A stretch of DNA of 14,921 nucleotides. Origin: Gemmatimonadota bacterium (GTDB lineage Bacteria > Gemmatimonadota > Gemmatimonadetes > Gemmatimonadales > GWC2-71-9). Shown here piece after piece: positions 7,387 to 14,636 of the stretch; within the stretch, counting starts at the first letter, position 1; each line of letters starts with the position of its first letter. The stretch covers positions 1 through 14,921 of the forward strand of contig QHTP01000105.1 in the NCBI GenBank assembly GCA_003220855.1, in the 5' to 3' direction. The notes under the pieces were generated by a model. It saw only the letters and a list, made by a program, of their open reading frames with translations. It had not been told where the DNA came from and did not search any database. Position numbers and translations under genes: made by a program.

Positions 7387-8488
7387 AGAAGCGCAGCCTG
7401 CGCGATCTGCCGCCCGCGGCGTTGGACGGCAAGCGGGCGCTGGTTCGAGTGGATTTCAACGTGCCCTTCAAGAACGGCGCCGTCACCGACGACACCCGCA
7501 TCCGCGCCGCGGCTCCCACCATCGCGTACCTGCGCGAGAAGGGCGCGCGGGTGGTGCTGCTGTCGCATTTCGGCCGTCCCAAGGGCCCCGACCCGAAGTC
7601 GTCGCTCAAACAGATCGTGCGCGACGTCGAGCGCGTCCTGGGAACGCCCGTGGAGTTCATCCCCGATCCCGCCACGGGTGTCCCCGCCACGCGCCGGCTG
7701 CCGCGCGGCGGTGTGGCCCTCGTCGAGAACACGCGCTTCTGGCCGGGGGAAGAGGCCAACGACCCGGCCTTCGCCCAGATGCTTGCCGCCCTGGGTGACT
7801 TCTACGTGAACGACGCGTTCGGGTCGGCCCATCGAGCGCACGCCTCCACCGAAGCGGTGGCTCGTCTGCTCCGGCCCGCGGCGACGGGGTTCCTGATGGA
7901 AAAGGAGCTTCGCTACCTCGGTGAGGCGCTGGACGAGCCCAAGCGGCCGTTCGTCGCGGTGCTCGGCGGGGCCAAGATCTCCGGAAAGATCGACGTCATC
8001 GAGGCGCTGCTTCCCAAGGTGGACGAGATCCTGGTCGGCGGCGCGATGGCAAACACCTTCTTCCTCGCGATCGGGTTTCAGGTGGGCGGGTCGCTCGTCG
8101 AACGCGACAAGGAGCACCTCGCCAAGGGCCTCCTCGGCGGGAGGTGTCGAGCGATCACATCCCCGCCGACTGCGCGGTCTTCGACATCGATCAGCCCACC
8201 CGACTCGACTTCCGGGCGCGAATCCTGAAAGCCAAAACGGTCTTCTGGAACGGCCCGATGGGCGTGTTCGAGACGCCGCCGTTCGACGAGGGCACCCGCG
8301 CCATCGGCGAAGCGCTGATCGAGGCCGGGAAGCGCGGCGCCACAACGATCGTGGGGGGCGGAGACTCGGCCGCGGCCGTGGCGGGGCTCGAAGACAAGCT
8401 CAGCCACGTGTCGACCGGCGGCGGTGCGTCGCTCGAGTTCCTCGAGGGCAAACCCCTCCCGGGGGTCGCCGCCCTGGAGAACGCGTGA
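7383..8488 (+). pseudogene. pgk: Phosphoglycerate kinase, frame-broken with missing internal segment
   Basis: This enzyme makes ATP from 1,3-bisphosphoglycerate. The first part (GTG 7383 to about 8141, 253 residues) has RVDFNVPF, the SHFGRPKG phosphoglycerate loop, VENTRFWPGEE, GGAKISGKI and GGAMANTF. Past LLGG the frame runs into unrelated sequence and stops at 8228. The second part resumes in another frame at about 8141 (EVSSDH, then IPADCAVFDI) and ends at 8488 with WNGPMGVFE, GGGDSAAAV and STGGGASLEFLEGK. The two parts sum to about 367 residues against a usual 390-400, so roughly 25 residues are missing. They look like two nearby gaps: one before EVSSDH and one between SSDH and IPADC. Both ends still overlap their neighbours (gap, tpiA) in GTGA junctions. 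An inactive pgk inside an intact glycolytic operon is hard to accept biologically, so sequence error is likely. Confidence 0.88.
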
Positions 8489-9234
8489 GGCGGCTGCTGT
8501 TCGCCGCCAACTGGAAGATGCACCTCGGCCCGGAAGACACCCGGGGCTACCTCAAGGCCTTTCGCGCTCGCTACAACCGGCGGGACGACCGCGACGTCTG
8601 GTTCTTCCCGCCCGCCGTGTCGGTCGAAGCCGCCGCGCAGGCGGTCCGCGAGCGCACCGATCTGCTGGTGGGCGCACAGGACATCTACTGGGAGCCCAAG
8701 GGCGCATTCACCGGCGCCGTTTCCGCCGCGCTCGCCCTCCAGGCCGGCGCGCGCGCCACCCTCATCGGGCACTCGGAGCGCCGTCACGTGTTCGGTGAAA
8801 CGGACGAAGACACCCGCCGCAAGGTGGCGGCCGCCCTCGCGGCCGGGCTGGTGCCGATGCTGTGCGTGGGCGAGACCCTGGCCGAGCGCGACGCCGGGCA
8901 TACCCTGGCCGTGGTCGTACGCCAGCTCGCCGGCGCGCTCTCGAGCCTCGACGGCCCGACGCTCTCGCGTCTCATCGTCGCCTACGAGCCGGTGTGGGCG
9001 ATCGGGACCGGGCGCAACGCCACCCCGCGCGACGCCGCGACGGTGCATCGGGAGATCCGCGCCTGGCTCGGGGGGCGCGGCGCCTCCGCTCCAACCGTCT
9101 TGTACGGCGGCAGCGTGAACGCGAAGAACGTCGCCGAGCTGCTCGCCGAACGCGAGCTGGACGGCGTGCTGGTGGGCGGAGCGTCGCTCGATCCCGAGGG
9201 TTGGGCCCAACTTGTGCAGACCGGCGCCGCGTAG
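8485..9234 (+). CDS. tpiA: Triose-phosphate isomerase
   Basis: This enzyme interconverts dihydroxyacetone phosphate and glyceraldehyde 3-phosphate. It is complete at 249 residues, a single TIM barrel. Catalytic residues are all present: N9 and K11 in AANWKM, H96 in LIGHSERR, and E168 in AYEPVWAIGTG. The C-terminal phosphate-binding blocks are YGGSVN (207-212) and VGGASLDPEGW (230-240). GTG 8485 overlaps the pgk stop by four bases, and the protein begins directly at the first barrel strand. It sits between pgk and secG, a widespread bacterial order. Confidence 0.98.
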   Translation: MRRLLFAANWKMHLGPEDTRGYLKAFRARYNRRDDRDVWFFPPAVSVEAAAQAVRERTDLLVGAQDIYWEPKGAFTGAVSAALALQAGARATLIGHSERRHVFGETDEDTRRKVAAALAAGLVPMLCVGETLAERDAGHTLAVVVRQLAGALSSLDGPTLSRLIVAYEPVWAIGTGRNATPRDAATVHREIRAWLGGRGASAPTVLYGGSVNAKNVAELLAERELDGVLVGGASLDPEGWAQLVQTGAA

Positions 9235-9250
9235 GTAATTTCCCGGCGCG

Positions 9251-9619
9251 ATGTACAACCTGCTGCTGTTCCTCTTGGCCCTCGACGCGTTGATCCTCAC
9301 CACCGCGGTCCTGCTGCAGGCGGGGCAGGGCGGCGGGTTGGCGTCGCTGGGAGGTGGCGCCGGCACGGAGCAGTTCATGGGGGGCCGCCAGGCCACCACA
9401 CTGCTCACGAAGATCACGTGGTGGTGCGCCGGGATCTTCTTGTTCGTCTCGCTGGTGCTCGCGGTCATGTCGTCGAACAGCGCCGCGCCGCGCTCCGTGC
9501 TCGAGGGGAACGTCCCCGCGCCGGCCCCCGTCCAGCCCGCGCCGCTACCGCTCCCCACGACGCCACCGCAGCAGAGCGCGCCGCAGCCCTCCAACAAGAC
9601 GCCGCCGCCCCATCGCTGA
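9251..9619 (+). CDS. secG: Protein translocase subunit SecG
   Basis: This is the small accessory subunit of the SecYEG channel in the inner membrane. It has 122 residues. Two transmembrane segments are visible (about 4-23 and 53-73), joined by the diagnostic Gly-rich loop QAGQGGGLASLGGG...FMGGR with downstream TTLLTKITW. Residues 86-122 form a hydrophilic tail rich in Pro, Gln and Ala, longer than the minimal SecG and likely disordered. Position directly after tpiA supports the call. No clear Shine-Dalgarno precedes the ATG at 9251, only 16 bases after the tpiA stop. Confidence 0.95.
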   Translation: MYNLLLFLLALDALILTTAVLLQAGQGGGLASLGGGAGTEQFMGGRQATTLLTKITWWCAGIFLFVSLVLAVMSSNSAAPRSVLEGNVPAPAPVQPAPLPLPTTPPQQSAPQPSNKTPPPHR

Positions 9620-9635
9620 CCGTCGCCCCGCCTAC

Positions 9636-10715
9636 GTGTTGCTGGAGGACGGCGCCTGGTTCCCCGGCACCGCACCGATCCCGTTCGAGTGCACGTGCGC
9701 CGAAGTGGTGTTCACCACCAATCTCTCCGGGTACCAGGAAGTCTTCACGGACCCGTCGTATCTCGGCCAGATCGTCGTGATGACGGCGCCGATGATCGGG
9801 AATTACGGGATCAACCGCGACGACGTGGAATCGGACCGGCCGCGGGTGGCCGCGGTCGTGTTGCGCGAGCTGTCGGCGCACGCGTCGAACTGGCGGGCCA
9901 CGGGTACGCTGGCCGACTGGCTGGCCACGGCGCACGTGCCCATCGTCGCCGACGTGGATACACGCCAGCTCACACGCCACATCCGCTCCAAGGGCGCGAT
10001 GCGTGGCGCCGTGGCGCTGGGTGAGCAACCGAGCGACCCGGTGCGCGCCGCCCTCGCGGCCAGCCCGTCGATGGACGGCCTCGACCTCGCGACCCACGCG
10101 ACCATCGGTGCGGAATACACCGAGGGGCCGGCCGACGCGCGCCATCACATCGTGGCCTACGACTACGGCATGAAGCGCAACATCCTGCGGCTGTTCCTGA
10201 AGAACGGCTGCCGCGTGACCGTCGTCCCCGCGGGCACGCCCACGAGCCGCATCCGCGAGCTCGACGCCGACGGCCTGTTCCTCTCCAACGGTCCGGGCGA
10301 CCCGGCCGCGGTGCACTACGCCATCACGACGCTACGGGAGTTGGCCGACGGCTCGCTGCCGATTTTCGGGATCTGCCTCGGTCACCAACTGCTCGGGCTG
10401 GCGCTCGGGGGCGACACGGTGAAGCTCCCATACGGCCATCGGGGCGGCAACCATCCCGTGCGGGATCTCGCGACAGGACAAGTACTTATCACGTCGCAGA
10501 ACCATGGTTTCGCGCTGCGGGGCGACACCGGCGGCGTGCCGGGTGCCAAAGCGCTTCAGGTCACCCACCTTAACCTCAACGATGGCACCGTCGAAGGGGT
10601 GAAACACCGGGAGTACCCGATTTTCGCGGTGCAGTACCACCCGGAGGCTTCTCCCGGTCCCCACGATGCCCAAGGGCACTTCGAGCAGTTCCTCCAAGCT
10701 CTTGACACACAATAG
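9636..10715 (+). CDS. carA: Carbamoyl-phosphate synthase small (glutaminase) subunit
   Basis: This subunit hydrolyses glutamine and channels ammonia to CarB for carbamoyl phosphate, feeding arginine and pyrimidine synthesis. It has 359 residues from GTG 9636. The N-terminal CarA-specific domain has GYQEVFTDPSYLGQ and GVDTR-like VDTRQLTRHIR. The C-terminal class I amidotransferase has the nucleophile C247 in GICLGHQ and H335/E337 in QYHPEA. The SQNHGFA and NLNDGTVEG blocks are typical. The start is uncertain: homologous residues (RPAY) continue upstream of 9636, but no ATG, GTG or TTG lies between the secG stop and 9636 in this frame. An ATC at 9612 would be the only near-cognate choice covering them. 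carB is not adjacent. The stop region overlaps a promoter for the next gene. Confidence 0.95.
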   Translation: MLLEDGAWFPGTAPIPFECTCAEVVFTTNLSGYQEVFTDPSYLGQIVVMTAPMIGNYGINRDDVESDRPRVAAVVLRELSAHASNWRATGTLADWLATAHVPIVADVDTRQLTRHIRSKGAMRGAVALGEQPSDPVRAALAASPSMDGLDLATHATIGAEYTEGPADARHHIVAYDYGMKRNILRLFLKNGCRVTVVPAGTPTSRIRELDADGLFLSNGPGDPAAVHYAITTLRELADGSLPIFGICLGHQLLGLALGGDTVKLPYGHRGGNHPVRDLATGQVLITSQNHGFALRGDTGGVPGAKALQVTHLNLNDGTVEGVKHREYPIFAVQYHPEASPGPHDAQGHFEQFLQALDTQ

Positions 10716-10730
10716 GTAAGCCCGTATGTT
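10702..10730 (+). promoter_or_regulatory. Sigma-70-type promoter for the HU gene
   Basis: A perfect -35 box TTGACA (10702-10707) lies inside the last codons of carA. It is followed by an exact 17-base spacer and a -10 box TATGTT (10725-10730, four of six consensus). Transcription would begin near 10737, about 37 bases before the HU start. This is the best canonical promoter in the window. Confidence 0.75.
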
Positions 10731-10763
10731 GGCCCCTCGTCTTGACTGCCCTTGGGCCCTTCA

Positions 10764-10769
10764 AGGGGG
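10764..10769 (+). promoter_or_regulatory. Ribosome binding site that fixes the HU start
   Basis: AGGGGG lies four bases before ATG 10774. It supports that codon over the in-frame ATG at 10726, which overlaps the -10 box and would add 16 residues absent from HU proteins. CCCTTG (10749-10754) can pair with CAAGGG (10762-10767), partly covering this site. Confidence 0.6.
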
Positions 10770-10773
10770 ACGG

Positions 10774-11088
10774 ATGACGAAGGCCGACCTGGTCGAAAAG
10801 GTCACCGCACAAATCGCGCGCACTGCCGGTCCCCTGATTTCCAAGAAGGACTGCGCCCGCGTCGTCGACTCGTTTCTGGATGCCGTCAAAGCGGCGCTTG
10901 CCGAACAGCATAACATTGAGATTCGCGGGTTTGGGACGTTCAAGATCCGCCAGCGCAAGACGCGCATGGCGCGCAATCCGCGCACCGGCGACCCGGTCGA
11001 GGTGGCCGCGCGTCCGGTCCCGGTGTTCAAGCCCAGCAAGGAGTTGCGCGCGATGGTCGCGGAGGCGAGCGAGCGCGTGACGCCCTGA
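10774..11088 (+). CDS. HU/IHF family DNA-binding protein
   Basis: This is a small dimeric nucleoid protein that bends DNA. It has 104 residues from ATG 10774, matching the family length of 90-100. The N-terminal helices begin MTKADLVEKV. GFGTF at 52-56 opens the beta arm. The arm tip RNPRTG (67-72) and the following VPVFKPSKELR (82-92) are diagnostic, and the intercalating proline context is kept. I cannot say from sequence whether it acts as HU or IHF. It has its own promoter upstream and an intrinsic terminator 23 bases after the stop, so it probably forms a single-gene transcript as well as receiving read-through from carA. Confidence 0.95.
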   Translation: MTKADLVEKVTAQIARTAGPLISKKDCARVVDSFLDAVKAALAEQHNIEIRGFGTFKIRQRKTRMARNPRTGDPVEVAARPVPVFKPSKELRAMVAEASERVTP

Positions 11089-11110
11089 CGCATGCGCCGA
11101 GCGATTGCGC

Positions 11111-11145
11111 GCGGCCCGGACTAACCGTCTGGGCCGCTTTGTTTT
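11111..11145 (+). terminator. Rho-independent terminator after the HU gene
   Basis: The stem GCGGCCC-G-GAC (11111-11121) pairs with GTC-T-GGGCCGC (11127-11137). This gives 11 bp with one G-T pair and a five-base TAACC loop. The tract TTTGTTTT follows at 11138-11145, the only T-run of this kind in the window. It marks a transcript end and separates the M61 and moa genes from the operon before. Confidence 0.9.
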
Positions 11146-11189
11146 GCGCGGTGTAATCAAGAGGCCCACACTTCCGGAGAACCGCACCC

Positions 11190-12882
11190 GTGCGCTGCTT
11201 GCTGCTGCTCCTCGTCGCCGTCCCGCTGTCCGCCCAACGCGTCCCAGCGGTGCAATACGAAATCTCAGTGCCGGCTCCCGCGACGAAGCTGTTCCACGTG
11301 CGCGCCGACTTCCCGACGCGCGGCAGGGACACACTGTACCTGTCGCTGCCGGCCTGGAGCCCGGGCAACTACGAGATCCAGAATTACGCGCGCTACGTGC
11401 GCCACTTCGGCGCGAAGACGCCGGCCGGTCAAGCGCTGTTCTGGGACCGGTTCGACAAAGACACATGGCGTGTCACGACCGCCAGGAGCGTCCGGGTCAG
11501 CGTCGAGTTCGACTACTTCGCGGACACGATCGATCTCTCGATGGCGCGGCTCACGGGCGACTTCGGCGAATTCCTGGGGACGAACCTGTTTCTCTACGAA
11601 GAGGGCCAGCTCGACCGTCCCGCCGAGGTGCGCTTTACGCTCCCCGCGGGATGGCAAGTGACGACCGCGCTCGGGGGCGGGTCGGGCAGCGGACCGTACG
11701 CCGCAGCGAACTACCACGAGCTCGCCGACGCGCAGACGTTCGTCGGGAAGTACAGCCTCGATTCGTTGCAGGTGGACGGCAAGTGGATCCGGATCGTACG
11801 ACCGCTACACGGTCTTCTTCAACGTCATCCGGGAGCCGGTGAGCTTCGGCGGCGGACTGGAGCATGCGGCGTCGCAGTTCGACATCATGCCGCAGGGGGC
11901 GTTCGCGGACGCGGCGGGCACCTTCGGCGACTTCATGGTGCCGCTGATGGCGCACGAGTACTTCCATCTCTTCAACGTGAAGCGCATCCGGCCGGCGGAG
12001 ATGTGGCCCTACGACTACCACGCGGAACAATACACGCCGCTGTTGTGGTGGTCCGAGGGCGTCACGGACTACTACGCCGACCTCACCAACCTGCGCTCCG
12101 GGTTGTGGACCACCGAGCAGTTTCTCGGCAACGCCGCGCAGAACATGCAGCAGGTCGAATCGGCGCCGGAGCCGTGGAGTGAGGAAGACGGCAGTGTCGC
12201 GACCTGGATCAACGAAGTCTTCGTGAATAGCTCGCAGTTGTACTACCCGAAGGGCTCGCTCACCGGGCTGCTGCTCGACGTATCGATTCGCGATGCCAGC
12301 GACAACCGGCACAGCCTGGACGACGTGATGCGGGCGCTGTACACCCGCTTCTATCAGAAGCACAACGGGTTCACGACCCGGAACCTGCTCGCCCTGTTGC
12401 GGGAATACGGCATGCCGGATGTCGCGGCATTTTATCAGCACTACGTCAACGGCCGGGAGCCGCTGCCGTACGAGACCGTGCTCGGCAAGGCTGGGGTCAC
12501 CGCCGCCCGCCAGGCCATCTCCAACCCGTTCCTCGGCGTCAACGCGCAACCCGACGACTCGGCGAAGATGGTCGTGCAGAGCGTGGTACCGGGCAGCGCG
12601 GCGGACGCCGCGGGGCTCCAGCACGGAGACGTGCTGCTCAAAGTGGGAGAGATCGAGGCCAGCGCCGCTGGCGACTGGGGCGCGAGGTACCGCGAACGCT
12701 ATCGGGGTCAGGACGGCCAGCCCCTCGCGATCAGCATCACGCGGGGCGGCAAGCCGTTCACGCTCAATACGCAAGTGCGGGAGCGGACGGCGGTCTCGTT
12801 CACGCTCACACCGGCGTCGACGCCCACACCGAAACAGGCGAAGATCTGGCGCGGCCTCGCGACGGGTTCCACGGGGAACTGA
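11190..12882 (+). pseudogene. M61 family metallopeptidase with PDZ domain, frame-broken
   Basis: This is a secreted glycyl-aminopeptidase-like enzyme. GTG 11190 begins a signal peptide (MRCLLLLLVAVPLSA, cleavage likely before QR) with a GGAGA site upstream. The N-terminal domain has LPAWSPGNYEIQNYARYV. After DGKWIRI (about 11789-11797) the homologous protein continues in another frame from YDRYTVFFNVI, through the zinc motif HEYFH (11953-11967) and the SEGVTDYYADL helix that supplies the third ligand. A C-terminal PDZ domain starts near NPFLGV (about 12520-12780). The two parts total about 561 residues against roughly 600 in M61 proteins. About 35-45 residues of the segment before the catalytic domain are missing, with a frame change. 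The C-terminal part has no signal peptide of its own, so the gene as written gives no active secreted enzyme. Confidence 0.85.
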
Positions 12883-12889
12883 CGACGGC

Positions 12890-12895
12890 TATCTT
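12890..12895 (+). promoter_or_regulatory. Possible -10 element for a near-leaderless moa transcript
   Basis: TATCTT lies in the 23-base gap after the M61 gene, ten bases before the moaD ATG. A transcript starting 6-8 bases downstream would begin almost at the start codon. No good -35 box is seen at the right distance, so this is weak. Confidence 0.25.
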
Positions 12896-12905
12896 GCGAG
12901 CGGAC

Positions 12906-13169
12906 ATGACGGCCACGGGGACGGCGACGATCCGGGTGCGGCTGTTCGCGCGCTATGCGGAGCTGGTGGGGAGGGCGGAGGCGGCGGTCTCCGTGTCGCT
13001 CCCGGCGACGGTGGGCGACGTGGTGCGGCGCCTGCGCGATGAGGTCCCCGCCGCGCGCGCGCTGCCCGAGCGCCCGCTCGCCGCCGTGAACCTGCGTCAG
13101 GTGAAGCTGGACGCGCGGGTCGAGGACGGAGACGAGGTCGCGTTATTGCCTCCGATCGCCGGTGGATGA
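12906..13169 (+). CDS. moaD: Molybdopterin synthase small subunit MoaD
   Basis: This is a ubiquitin-fold sulfur carrier. Its C-terminal glycine is thiocarboxylated and donates sulfur to precursor Z in the MoaE active site. It has 87 residues from ATG 12906; an in-frame TTG at 12894 would add four. Seen: the first strand IRVRLFARYAEL, the VNLRQV/DGDEVALLPPIAGG C-terminal half, and the essential terminal Gly-Gly at 86-87. The reading frame overlaps moaE by ATGA at 13166-13169, as expected for subunits of one complex. Confidence 0.95.
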   Translation: MTATGTATIRVRLFARYAELVGRAEAAVSVSLPATVGDVVRRLRDEVPAARALPERPLAAVNLRQVKLDARVEDGDEVALLPPIAGG

Positions 13170-13606
13170 TGAGCTACGTGACGCGCGATCGCCTATCGGT
13201 CGAACGGTTGCTGGCCGAGGTGTCGGCCCCCGAGCGGGGCGGGACGTGCGTGTTCCTCGGCACCGTACGTAACGGATCCGAGGGGCCCGGCGTGACCGCG
13301 ATCGAGTACTCCGCGTACGAGGAAATGGTGGAGGCCGAGTTTGGCCGGCTCCTGGCGGACGCCGGCCGCCGCTGGCCCGAGGCGCGCATCGCCGTGCGCC
13401 ACCGGCTGGGGGTGATTCCGTCGGGTGAAGCGAGCATCGCCATCGCGGCGGCGGCGCCGCACCGGGCCGAAGCGTTCGAGGCCTGCCGCTTCGTGATCGA
13501 AGAGGTCAAGCGTCGCATCCCCGTCTGGAAGAAAGAGCTCCGGGTGGACGGGACCGAGACATGGGTCGATCCGTCCGGCCATCCGACTGCCCGGCCGCAT
13601 GCCTGA
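13166..13606 (+). CDS. moaE: Molybdopterin synthase catalytic subunit MoaE
   Basis: This subunit converts cyclic pyranopterin monophosphate to molybdopterin using MoaD thiocarboxylate. It has 146 residues from ATG 13166; a second ATG at 13169 is equally usable. Seen: GGTCVFLGTVR (25-35), YSAYEEM (48-54), VRHRLGVIPSGEASI (77-91), and IPVWKKE (118-124). K115 and K122 keep the seven-residue spacing of the two catalytic lysines in E. coli MoaE (K119, K126). The last ten residues after ETWVDP are encoded by a repeat-like tract shared with radA and do not look like conserved MoaE. The stop overlaps the moaA start by eight bases. Confidence 0.95.
   Translation: MMSYVTRDRLSVERLLAEVSAPERGGTCVFLGTVRNGSEGPGVTAIEYSAYEEMVEAEFGRLLADAGRRWPEARIAVRHRLGVIPSGEASIAIAAAAPHRAEAFEACRFVIEEVKRRIPVWKKELRVDGTETWVDPSGHPTARPHA
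13571..13596. repeat. 8-bp-periodic tract at the moaE 3' end
   Basis: The 26 bases from 13571 match 20 of 26 positions of radA bases 1895-1920, both starting CCGTCCGGC. They follow the same 8-bp rhythm (CCGTCCGG / CCATCCGA / CTGCCCGG). Unlike the radA copy this is a single arm with no inverted partner. It encodes the non-conserved MoaE tail. Relationship to the radA repeat is inferred from this similarity only. Confidence 0.45.
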
Positions 13607-14636
13607 CGCCGTCCACGACGCCTTCCAGCGCCCGCTCGCGAGCCTGCGCCTCTCGGTGACGGACCGCTGCAACCTGCGGTGCCGCTACTGCATGCCGGAA
13701 GACGAGTACGTGTGGCTGCCCCGCGCGTCGATCCTCACGTTCGAGGAGCTCGACCGCGTGGTCCGGGTGTTCTCGACGCTGGGCGTGCGCAAGGTGCGAC
13801 TCACGGGCGGTGAGCCCCTGCTGCGGCACGACCTCCCGGCCCTCGTGCGCATGATCGCCCGGATTCCGCAGATCGAAGACCTGGCGCTGACCACGAACGG
13901 CCTCCTGCTGGCGAAGCAGGCGGCGGCGTTGCGCGCCGCCGGCCTCCAGCGCGTCACCGTGAGCCTCGACACCCTCCGTCCCGAGCGGATGCTCGCGTTC
14001 GCGAAGAGCGCGCGGCACGGCGACGTGCTCGCCGGCATCCGGGCGGCGCGCGACGCCGGCTTCGAGCACGTGAAGCTCAACAGCGTGGTGATCCGTGGGT
14101 TCAACGACGACGAGTTGGGGGACCTGGTCGAGTTCGGTCGCGCCGAGGGCGCCGAGCTGCGGTTCATCGAGTACATGGACGTGGGTGGGGCTACCCACTG
14201 GTCCATGGACCAGGTGGTCTCGCAACGGGACATGCTCGAAGCGCTGACCCGGCGCTACGGCCCGATCGCCCCCGTTGCTCAGACGGGGGGCGACGCGCGC
14301 GCCCCCGCCGAGCGGTTCCGCCTCCCGGACGGGACGACGTTCGGGATCATCGCCTCGGTCACGGCGCCGTTTTGCCGCACCTGCGACCGCAGCCGTGTCA
14401 CCGCGGACGGCACGTGGTTCCTGTGTCTGTACGCCGGGCGGGGAGTCGATCTGCGCGCGCCGTTGCGCGGCGGCGCGAGCGACGACGACCTGGCAGCGCT
14501 CATCCGGGCGACATGGCAGGGCCGCACGGATCGCGGGGCGGAAGCGCGCCTCGGCGTCGCCGATCGCGGCGCGCTCTACCGGATCGACTCGCTGCGCGCC
14601 GATCCCCATCGGGAGATGCACACGCGCGGAGGCTGA
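13599..14636 (+). CDS. moaA: GTP 3',8-cyclase MoaA (radical SAM)
   Basis: This is the first enzyme of molybdenum cofactor synthesis, forming 3',8-cyclo-GTP from GTP with S-adenosylmethionine. It has 345 residues. The radical-SAM motif is C24-x3-C28-x2-C31 in TDRCNLRCRYCMP. LTGGEPLLR (68-76) contacts SAM. The C-terminal 4Fe-4S ligands are C259-x2-C262-x13-C276 in FCRTCDRSRVTADG..FLCLYA. The C-terminal Gly-Gly (344-345) required for activity is present. ATG 13599 overlaps the moaE stop. moaC, moaB/mog and moeA are not in the window, so the pathway must be completed elsewhere. Confidence 0.97.
   Translation: MPDAVHDAFQRPLASLRLSVTDRCNLRCRYCMPEDEYVWLPRASILTFEELDRVVRVFSTLGVRKVRLTGGEPLLRHDLPALVRMIARIPQIEDLALTTNGLLLAKQAAALRAAGLQRVTVSLDTLRPERMLAFAKSARHGDVLAGIRAARDAGFEHVKLNSVVIRGFNDDELGDLVEFGRAEGAELRFIEYMDVGGATHWSMDQVVSQRDMLEALTRRYGPIAPVAQTGGDARAPAERFRLPDGTTFGIIASVTAPFCRTCDRSRVTADGTWFLCLYAGRGVDLRAPLRGGASDDDLAALIRATWQGRTDRGAEARLGVADRGALYRIDSLRADPHREMHTRGG

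Noticed and set aside
8191..9675. 494-residue minus-strand open frame opposite tpiA and secG
   Set aside because: Fully antisense to tpiA, secG and the end of pgk, with low-complexity Gly/Ala/Arg sequence and no family signature.
10726..10773. ATG 10726 as an extended start of the HU protein
   Set aside because: It overlaps the -10 box, would add 16 residues not seen in HU proteins, and ATG 10774 has a clear ribosome site.
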